Part shown: in pieces, positions 8,127-13,508 of the stretch | Layout of the letters: each line of letters begins with the position of its first letter | Numbering within the stretch: the first letter of the stretch is position 1 | Source: Filomicrobium sp. | GTDB taxonomy: Bacteria; Pseudomonadota; Alphaproteobacteria; Rhizobiales; Hyphomicrobiaceae | NCBI GenBank assembly: GCA_021775655.1 | Contig: JAJFHK010000150.1 | Location: forward strand, 1 to 17,104 | Reading direction: 5' to 3' | Length of the DNA stretch: 17,104 bases | Program-made: the position numbers and the translations under genes | The notes under the pieces: generated by a model | What the model saw: the letters and a program-made list of their open reading frames with translations, nothing else | Told to the model about the DNA's origin: nothing | The model's database searches: none

Positions 8127-8606
8127 ATGCGATTGAACAAGACTACAACGCACGCCGTGCGACTACTTGTAACCTGTGCGAAGTCGGAAGCCGACGTCGT
8201 GAAGGTCGCCGAGTTGGCCTTGGCCCTCGAACTTGGTCAGCAAAACACTTTCAAGATCGTGCATCTGCTCTCTCGCGCCGGTTTTGTCAGAGCTTTTCGC
8301 GGAAGGTACGGCGGCGTTAGGTTGGCTCGGCCAGCAAATGAAATCGGTATAGGGCAAGTTGTGCTTGCGATAGAATATCCTGATTTCGATAGGGCCTCGG
8401 TAATCCCGTCGAAAGTAGATGCGATTCCGTTCGAGGACAGAGCCTTCAATGCCTTTATCGACATTCTAAACGAGAACAGCATCGCCGATGTTGCTCGTAA
8501 TGTATCTGGAGGGCTGTCCCGGAAAACTCAATGGAACTCTGCAGAGCCGACGCACGGAATTCGCTCAATGAATCCCGCCAAGAGCCCGACTGCAATGCCA
8601 ACCTAA
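8127..8606 (+). CDS. Rrf2 family regulator, RirA-like, lacking cluster cysteines
   Basis: Protein of 159 residues from the ATG at 8127 (weak GAGAG site upstream). The start fits the family beginning MRLNKTTTHAVRLLV, close to the MRLTKQTNYAVR start I recall for rhizobial RirA. The winged-helix part includes TFKIVHLLSRAGFVRAFRGR (41-60) and YGGVRLARPANEIGIGQVV (61-79), the conserved Rrf2 recognition and wing segments. The effector region (about 83-115) is shortened, and none of the three cysteines that hold the Fe-S cluster in RirA, NsrR or IscR is present; the only cysteine is C17, in the DNA-binding domain. The C-terminal 35 residues are polar and probably disordered. It is divergent from imelysin and upstream of the Bfd/Bfr genes, so an iron-related regulatory role is likely. 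How it senses, if at all, is unknown. Confidence 0.85.
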   Translation: MRLNKTTTHAVRLLVTCAKSEADVVKVAELALALELGQQNTFKIVHLLSRAGFVRAFRGRYGGVRLARPANEIGIGQVVLAIEYPDFDRASVIPSKVDAIPFEDRAFNAFIDILNENSIADVARNVSGGLSRKTQWNSAEPTHGIRSMNPAKSPTAMPT

Positions 8607-8619
8607 TGTCGCGCCACAA

Positions 8620-8636
8620 ATTAGATGAATTCTAAT
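8620..8636. promoter_or_regulatory. Irr/ICE-like inverted repeat upstream of Bfd/Bfr genes
   Basis: ATTAGATGAATTCTAAT has perfect 6-base arms (ATTAGA/TCTAAT) around 5 bases. It closely resembles the iron control element bound by Irr in Rhizobiales (TTAGAA...TTCTAA type), differing mainly at the two central left positions. Irr is known to repress bacterioferritin and bfd-type genes when iron is low, which fits the genes that follow. The site begins 14 bases after the Rrf2 stop and 179 bases before the next start. Confidence 0.45.
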
Positions 8637-8641
8637 CTTCG

Positions 8642-8657
8642 GCAATTCTAGAATTGC
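8642..8657. promoter_or_regulatory. Perfect 16-bp palindrome, candidate operator
   Basis: GCAATTCTAGAATTGC is its own reverse complement over all 16 bases. Its centre is about 21.5 bases, roughly two helical turns, from the centre of the ICE-like repeat, so two dimers could bind the same DNA face. The protein that binds it is unknown. The absence of a T-run and of an unpaired loop makes a terminator less likely. Confidence 0.45.
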
Positions 8658-8798
8658 ACCTTCAGCATTTTAGCCAACTCGTTCGTATGCTTATTGACGC
8701 GACAAACCTTATGTAGTCTTCTCCCGCCTTCCGGGAACCCGAAAACATTCCCTTTCGTCCGATGTCGAGGCTTTGAACCTCTTCGATTGGAGTTAATG

Positions 8799-9317
8799 AT
8801 GACAGATGAACTGCGCCGTCCCAGCTCATTCGGACGAAGCTCCATTCCGTCGACATGCGACCCGACACCTGCTGAAGTGCTCATCGGCCATGGATTTCGA
8901 GGCTGGATTAGCGGCTATCAAACCGGTGATATTTCTCACTGGGAACGTGTCTGGAGCCTCTACTCGAAGATCCTCAAGCCTGCTCAAGCCCGAGCAACAA
9001 TCAGCGCCCTCTCTTCTTGGGCCAAGTCTGTCCAAGCGTACAGTCGTCGTCGCATTGAAGTAAACGACAGCGAAGCCATATGTTTTTGCCGGGATGAAAG
9101 TCTCGCAATCTCGATGGTTGCGGCCAGCCAACACAGTACTTGTCCAGCGCTGCGGGCTTGCGCATTCGCCTTGATCGACAGTGCGATGATGGAAGAGGTG
9201 ATCGACAACACCGAAACCTTTGCGGTGACGCTTAGGTGCCAGAATAAAGTCGTTTGCCCACATTGGATCGTTGATGCGGACGTAATCTGCGATTCCGATC
9301 CATTATTGTTTCATTGA
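8799..9317 (+). CDS. Cysteine-rich protein of unknown function
   Basis: Protein of 172 residues; I cannot assign a named family. Two tandem ATGs (8796 and 8799) follow GGAG (8789-8792); the second has the better 6-base spacing. No signal peptide or membrane segment is seen, so probably cytosolic. The middle, HGFRGWISGYQTGDISHWERVW (31-52), is aromatic. A segment EAICFCRDESLAISMVAASQ (92-111) then HSTCPALRACAFAL gives C95, C97, C115 and C121, with further cysteines at 147, 153 and 164. The CxC...Cx5C arrangement suggests metal or Fe-S binding, which is an inference. I recall similar uncharacterised proteins in rhizobial genomes. It lies immediately upstream of the Bfd-like gene, with a 4-base overlap if the first possible start of that gene is used, so the two are probably translated from one message. 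Confidence 0.72.
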   Translation: MTDELRRPSSFGRSSIPSTCDPTPAEVLIGHGFRGWISGYQTGDISHWERVWSLYSKILKPAQARATISALSSWAKSVQAYSRRRIEVNDSEAICFCRDESLAISMVAASQHSTCPALRACAFALIDSAMMEEVIDNTETFAVTLRCQNKVVCPHWIVDADVICDSDPLLFH

Positions 9318-9334
9318 AGGGTGGGGAATTCAAA

Positions 9335-9676
9335 TTGCTGATCTGCTCTTGCGCGGTGATCTCCGATCACGATATTGAACTGGCGCTCCTCGAAATCATG
9401 ATTGAAGAAGGCGCACCGATGCCAACTCCCGGCGTCGTGTGGCGCCACCTTCAAAAGAATATGAATTGCTGTGGATGTGCACCGCATGCGGTCGATGTAA
9501 TCTACAGCAAACTGGAGGAACTCGAAGCCAAGGGACTGATTTGTCCCTGCGCCTGCGCGAATGCAATCGACAGAAAAGTCGGCGTCGCACAACGCAACCA
9601 GAGTTCCGCAGCCGCGCCGTCACCGCCTTCGTCTCCGGGTAGCGCGTCGCCATCCCGCGAAACGTGCGATGTGTAA
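9335..9676 (+). CDS. Bfd-like [2Fe-2S] protein with Cys-rich tail
   Basis: Protein of 113 residues from TTG at 9335, with GGTGGGG (9320-9326) 8 bases upstream. An alternative TTG at 9314 overlaps the preceding stop as TTGA. The chosen start puts cysteines at C4 and C6 (MLICSC), the same positions as in bacterioferritin-associated ferredoxin. The second pair is C45-x-x-C48 (NCCGC), followed by APHAVDVIY, matching the Bfd CxxC plus helix. Bfd donates electrons to the bacterioferritin haem to release stored iron; bfr lies 204 bases downstream. Unusual features are a longer middle loop than in E. coli Bfd (64 residues in total there), an extra C46, a CPCAC motif (70-74) and a low-complexity Ser/Pro tail (about 89-110). 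Confidence 0.75.
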   Translation: MLICSCAVISDHDIELALLEIMIEEGAPMPTPGVVWRHLQKNMNCCGCAPHAVDVIYSKLEELEAKGLICPCACANAIDRKVGVAQRNQSSAAAPSPPSSPGSASPSRETCDV

Positions 9677-9880
9677 CGATGTTGGCTCCCGTCCGACACT
9701 CGCCAGTTCCCTCAAGGCGGCTGCCTTCTCCGATCAGGTGCGTGATCTAGAGGAAAAAACCTCCGGAATTGCATGTGAGCGACCGAACGCAAACTGAGTC
9801 ACTACCCCCAGTCGAACTGTGTTGTTCAGGGCAACGAATGTGTGGTAGGTTTTAGCCCCAATGCGGAGGGGGATAAGCCA

Positions 9881-10366
9881 ATGAAAAGCGATCAGGACGT
9901 CATCGATATTCTCAACGAAGCGCTCAAGCTCGAGCTTGGAGCGGTCAATCAATATTGGTTGCATTATCGGCTATTGGAGGATTGGGGCTATACCAAGTTG
10001 GCTAAGAAGGAGCGAGCCGAATCCATCGAGGAAATGCAGCACGCTGATAAGATCGTCCAGCGCATTATTTTCCTGGAAGGCCATCCCAATCTACAGCACG
10101 TGGCTCCGCTGATGATCGGCCAGAATATCAAGGAAGTTCTCGAGTGCGACTTGAAGGGCGAATACGTTGCTAAGGAGCACTATATGAAGGGTCGCGCGCT
10201 CTGCCGTGAGAAGGAAGATTACGTCTCAATGGCTCTGTTCGAGGAACTGCTTGCCGATGAAGAAGGGCACATCGACTTCCTTGAGACGCAGATCGATCTT
10301 CTCGGCAAGGTGGGCGTTGAGAACTATGGCCTGCTGAATGCGGATTCCGCTGACGAGATCGACTAA
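9881..10366 (+). CDS. bfr: Bacterioferritin
   Basis: Protein of 161 residues, the normal length for the 24-subunit haem-containing iron-storage ferritin of the cytosol. ATG at 9881 is chosen over an upstream in-frame GTG at 9842 because AGGGGG (9867-9872) is 8 bases upstream and the protein then begins with the family N-terminus. Ferroxidase ligands are all present at the E. coli numbering: E18, E51, H54, E94, E127, H130. M52, the axial haem ligand shared by two subunits, is also present (SIEEMQHAD). Conserved [12 protein letters not shown] (61-72) and [17 protein letters not shown] (124-140) are seen. It stores iron as ferric mineral after oxidising Fe2+. Upstream lies a Bfd-like gene, and 11 bases downstream an imelysin-like gene, so it is probably cotranscribed with the latter. 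Confidence 0.96.
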   Translation: MKSDQDVIDILNEALKLELGAVNQYWLHYRLLEDWGYTKLAKKERAESIEEMQHADKIVQRIIFLEGHPNLQHVAPLMIGQNIKEVLECDLKGEYVAKEHYMKGRALCREKEDYVSMALFEELLADEEGHIDFLETQIDLLGKVGVENYGLLNADSADEID

Positions 10367-10377
10367 TTGCATTTTGG

Positions 10378-11505
10378 GTGTTTGACGTCGTGCAGCCGTT
10401 TGTAAGACGCGTTCTGTTCCTCCTTGCGGTACTTTGCGGGTTGGGGTGTGTCCCGGCGTCAAAAGCGCTCGCCGAGCCACAGGAAGACCCGCCAACACAT
10501 CACGAGATGGTTCGCCGGTCGATCGATGAAGTTTTCATACCAGCCTTGTCAGAATTCATCGACAAAGCTCGGGATCTGGAAGCCGCAGTTCTTCAGCACT
10601 GTATGGAGAACCGTTCGGCTTCAATAAAAGCTGCCTTTGAAGCGGCTGTGATTGCCTGGGCGGCTGTCGCTTTCGACCGCACAGGACCAGCCGGCAAGAA
10701 AGACCGGGCCATCCGCATTTCGTTCTGGCCAGATCCGCGCGGCGCTGTTCGAAGGCATGTTTACCGCAAGTTGGCGACAGCCGATCCGGCGCTGACAACT
10801 CCGGAGCGGCTTTCCCAGCAGTCGGTCGCACTGCAAGGGCTACCGGCACTCGAACTTCTAATCTATTCAAAAAGTGACAAGGTTAGCGAAGAGCAGCGTG
10901 CGTATCGCTGTCGTTATGCTTCGGCAATTGGCACGAACGTCGTACGGCAGGCAGAGGAGATGTTGCAGGGTTGGAAAGGCTCTAAGGGCTGGCGCCATCA
11001 GATGCTGTCGGCCGGCCCCAACAACACCGTCTATAAGTCGGATGCAGAAGCGGTAGCTGAAGTCCTCAAGTCATATCTGGCCGCGGCACAAATCATTCGC
11101 GAGCAGATCATCACTAAGTGGCTTGAGGCGATTGAAGCGAAGAAACGCTGGGCCGGGCTGCCATTCGAGAGATCGCAGCTGTCGAAGGCTTATCTGCACG
11201 AGGGTCTCAGGTCCCTAACGGCAATGTATGACAGCCTCGGAATACAGGCCCACGCTCGAAAACTTGCATTTAGCAATAAGGGTGATGCTTGGATTGAGGG
11301 CTGGCTACAGAACTCAATGATCACCGCAGAGCGCAATATTGATCGTGTCGAATTGCCGGCAAATTTAGGCACACAAACGGCGGCGGTGGCGACCAGCCTC
11401 CGGCATCTCAAGTTTTACGCGAACGGCCTGCGCCAGCTGATCGGCCGGAAAATTTCTAAAGCAGCCGACATCTTCATTGGGTTCAATGAACTCGACGGCG
11501 ATTGA
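10378..11505 (+). CDS. Imelysin-like periplasmic protein, GLPALE variant
   Basis: Protein of 375 residues from the first GTG (10378). A second in-frame GTG at 10390, with GGGTG in front, is about equally possible; neither has a strong ribosome site. The signal peptide is hydrophobic to about residue 32, with cleavage at ALA/EPQ. The protein resembles the second imelysin of Pseudomonas-type clusters (PA4371-like): helical, with FIPALSEFIDKARDLEAAV near the start and GLPALELLIYS where the GxHxxE signature is expected, so the usual His is Pro while the Glu remains. RISFWPDPRG follows the family's conserved WP region. Probably a periplasmic iron-binding or partner protein, not a peptidase. It lies 11 bases after bfr and is followed by 459 bases before the DUF4856 gene. 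Confidence 0.82.
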   Translation: MFDVVQPFVRRVLFLLAVLCGLGCVPASKALAEPQEDPPTHHEMVRRSIDEVFIPALSEFIDKARDLEAAVLQHCMENRSASIKAAFEAAVIAWAAVAFDRTGPAGKKDRAIRISFWPDPRGAVRRHVYRKLATADPALTTPERLSQQSVALQGLPALELLIYSKSDKVSEEQRAYRCRYASAIGTNVVRQAEEMLQGWKGSKGWRHQMLSAGPNNTVYKSDAEAVAEVLKSYLAAAQIIREQIITKWLEAIEAKKRWAGLPFERSQLSKAYLHEGLRSLTAMYDSLGIQAHARKLAFSNKGDAWIEGWLQNSMITAERNIDRVELPANLGTQTAAVATSLRHLKFYANGLRQLIGRKISKAADIFIGFNELDGD

Positions 11506-11710
11506 TACCCGTAGAGTGTCAACAAAGCCAACTCGCAATTGGCAGGAACCAATCTTTTTTCGAAAATTTGTTGCGCGGCAGCGCGGACCGCCGATCGGGA
11601 AAGTTCAGGATTTAACCGGTGGTATAGACTAAGCCGCATCGCAAGCCTTTCCACCGTCAATTTAACATATCGTCAAATGCTGACTTTGAAAGTTACATTC
11701 TCTGCGATCG

Positions 11711-11725
11711 ACGAGCAAAGCTCGT
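11711..11725 (+). terminator. Short hairpin, possible terminator of bfr-imelysin unit
   Basis: ACGAGC (11711-11716) and GCTCGT (11720-11725) form a 6-base stem with an AAA loop, followed by TTT. It lies about 200 bases after the imelysin stop. The small stem makes this a weak call. Confidence 0.25.
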
Positions 11726-11761
11726 TTGGCCCAAAACAGGCGATTCTATAGCTATTCCAAA

Positions 11762-11776
11762 TTAGAATTGTTCCAG
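11762..11776. promoter_or_regulatory. ICE-like half-perfect repeat upstream of DUF4856 gene
   Basis: TTAGAATTGTTCCAG has an intact left half (TTAGAAT) of the rhizobial Irr box and a degenerate right half (TTCCAG instead of TTCTAA). It sits 203 bases before the DUF4856 start. Irr or another Fur-family protein is a candidate binder; the evidence is similarity by eye only. Confidence 0.25.
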
Positions 11777-11964
11777 TCTTCCTTATCTTCACTTCATTGT
11801 TGTTGACGTTGAAGGTTCACTATAGCACATACGAGCAGGCAGCCGCTGGAGTTGATCCAGCAGCCGATGAAAGATGATCGTGACTAACGGAAGTCGATGG
11901 GCAAACCTGAAATATGTGGTCGGCTCTTCGTTTCCGGAGTGTCGTTATGACTGGAGATCTACAA

Positions 11965-13404
11965 ATGCGAATTTCAAAGTCGAAACTGCTGGCCACCGTG
12001 GCAATGGGAGCCCTGTTGGCACCGGCCTCGTTGCATTCGGCTGTCGCGAACGACGATGTCTATGCCGACTTTCCCGTGACGGTAAAGGGCTACAGCGGCG
12101 ACAAAAGAAACTCAGTTTCTTACAGTGGTCAGATTGCCCGGCACGTATTGCACGACTCTCTCAAAAAGCTTGCCGGCAAGGGTGTTGGGAAGCCTGATGA
12201 CGCTTTGAAGTCGAAGTTACTGACCTACTTCGAAAGCGGCGATGCAGGTCGTGAAATTGTCGCCCCTGCAGCCAAGGGGGCTTTCGCGGTCTTGCAGTCG
12301 AGCGTCGACGAAATTTCGAAGGGCCCCAATCTCGCCGGGAAGACTTATAAAGGCACCATAACAGGTATGCCGAACGGTATGACAGGTGTGGAACTCGTCA
12401 AGTTTTGGATCGACAAAGCCTCTGCTGCCGACAATGGCGTCGACGAAGCCAACGGCTATAATTACCCACAGCTCATCTCCAAATTCATTATGGGAGCGGT
12501 TTCCTACCACCAGGCCGTCGACAATTACCTGGATGAGAATCTGGAGGCGGATAATAAGCCCAATGACAAGCCTTATAAGGACGGTGCCCAGTATACCGGC
12601 AAGGAGCATTCTTGGGACGAGGCTTTCGGATATTTCGGAGCACCGGCGCATTCACTCACGTTGACACCAGCCCAAGTCTACGCGATCGCCAAACAGAAAG
12701 ATGATGCTCTCGCTGCGGCTGACTACAACAAGGACGGAAAAGTCGACCTCAAGACCGAAATGACGTTCGGCCCTGCCTACTATGCTGCCTCCTTCGACAA
12801 GTCGACGGCCGGCAAGGACAACGAGACAAAATATCTCCACTCAATTGTTCAGGCCTTTCTCGACGGCCGCAAGGTTATCACCAGCGCCAAGGGCGAAAAG
12901 CTCACCGACGACCAGCGCGTAAAACTTAAAGAACACGCTGCTTCAATTCGAAAAAACTGGGAGAATGTGCTCGCCGAAGCGAGCTACAAGTATGCCGGAT
13001 CGGTGTACAATGACATGGAGAAGCTGAAAACCATCCTCGAAGCCAACGGCGACACGGCGAAGGTTTACGGCGACTACGTGAAGCATTGGGGCGAACTGAA
13101 AGGTTTCACCCTGGCACTACAGACTGGAAAGGAAAATCTCGGCGAGACCGCCACAATGATCAATCGTTTGATCGGGTTTGGTCCGCTACTTCTAAACCAG
13201 AGCCAGGTTATCGACCTCGATAGTAAGGGGAATTATCTTCGCGACCAGGGGCTAGGCTGGGGCGAATACATGCTGCACATGGCTAAGCTTCAAAAACTTC
13301 TGGTCGACAAATTCGGTATCAAAGCCAAGAGCAATACCATCTCGGGTGACATCAGTGCGCTCGCTAAGTCGCTTGGTGCCAGTGCCGGAGCAGAGAACGA
13401 TTGA
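11965..13404 (+). CDS. Secreted DUF4856 domain protein
   Basis: Protein of 479 residues from the ATG at 11965, with GGAG (11953-11956) 8 bases upstream. An in-frame ATG at 11947 also has a GGAG and would add 6 residues. Signal peptide 1-28, cleavage at AVA/ND, no lipobox. The hallmark KEHSWDEAFGYFGAP (213-227) and the pattern FPVTVKGYSGDKRNSVSYSG near the N-terminus identify the DUF4856 family (PF16148), of unknown function. An Asp-rich loop DYNKDGKVDLKTE (253-265) resembles an EF-hand calcium loop, but the acidic end residue is shifted to position 13. From memory, DUF4856 genes are commonest in Bacteroidetes, where they occur near imelysin genes. Here it sits between an imelysin-like gene and a ferric transporter. 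I infer a periplasmic iron-handling partner. Confidence 0.85.
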   Translation: MRISKSKLLATVAMGALLAPASLHSAVANDDVYADFPVTVKGYSGDKRNSVSYSGQIARHVLHDSLKKLAGKGVGKPDDALKSKLLTYFESGDAGREIVAPAAKGAFAVLQSSVDEISKGPNLAGKTYKGTITGMPNGMTGVELVKFWIDKASAADNGVDEANGYNYPQLISKFIMGAVSYHQAVDNYLDENLEADNKPNDKPYKDGAQYTGKEHSWDEAFGYFGAPAHSLTLTPAQVYAIAKQKDDALAAADYNKDGKVDLKTEMTFGPAYYAASFDKSTAGKDNETKYLHSIVQAFLDGRKVITSAKGEKLTDDQRVKLKEHAASIRKNWENVLAEASYKYAGSVYNDMEKLKTILEANGDTAKVYGDYVKHWGELKGFTLALQTGKENLGETATMINRLIGFGPLLLNQSQVIDLDSKGNYLRDQGLGWGEYMLHMAKLQKLLVDKFGIKAKSNTISGDISALAKSLGASAGAEND

Positions 13405-13431
13405 AGCCAACTGAAATCGCAGTGTTGAATG

Positions 13432-13460
13432 GACCGCGGCCTCGCGCCGAGACCGCGGTC
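13432..13460 (+). terminator. Hairpin between DUF4856 gene and transporter fusion
   Basis: GACCGCGG (13432-13439) pairs with CCGCGGTC (13453-13460). After one mismatch, CTCG (13441-13444) pairs with CGAG (13448-13451), leaving a 3-base loop. The stem is long and GC-rich, 27 bases after the DUF4856 stop. No T-run follows, so it may be a partial terminator or an mRNA-stabilising stem rather than a complete stop. Confidence 0.6.
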
Positions 13461-13508
13461 TGCTTCATTCGTGAAACAACCATCGGATTGCAAGTGGCAA
13501 GCGATTGA

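Larger units (their letters stand above)
11506..11964. other. AT-rich regulatory gap before DUF4856 gene
   Basis: There is no convincing gene in these 459 bases. The stretch holds a short hairpin (11711-11725), an ICE-like site (11762-11776) and another TGA-N4-TCA element (TGAAGGTTCA, 11810-11819) next to TATAGC (11822-11827). These suggest that a new, iron-regulated transcription unit starts here. The exact promoter cannot be fixed: the -35-like TTGACG (11804-11809) is only 12 bases from TATAGC. Confidence 0.4.

Noticed and set aside
9734..9964. Minus-strand open frame crossing the bfr start
   Set aside because: It overlaps the well-supported bacterioferritin gene and shows no family similarity.
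11539..11751. Small plus-strand reading frame in the gap before the DUF4856 gene
   Set aside because: No ribosome site or protein-like composition; the region looks regulatory and AT-rich.
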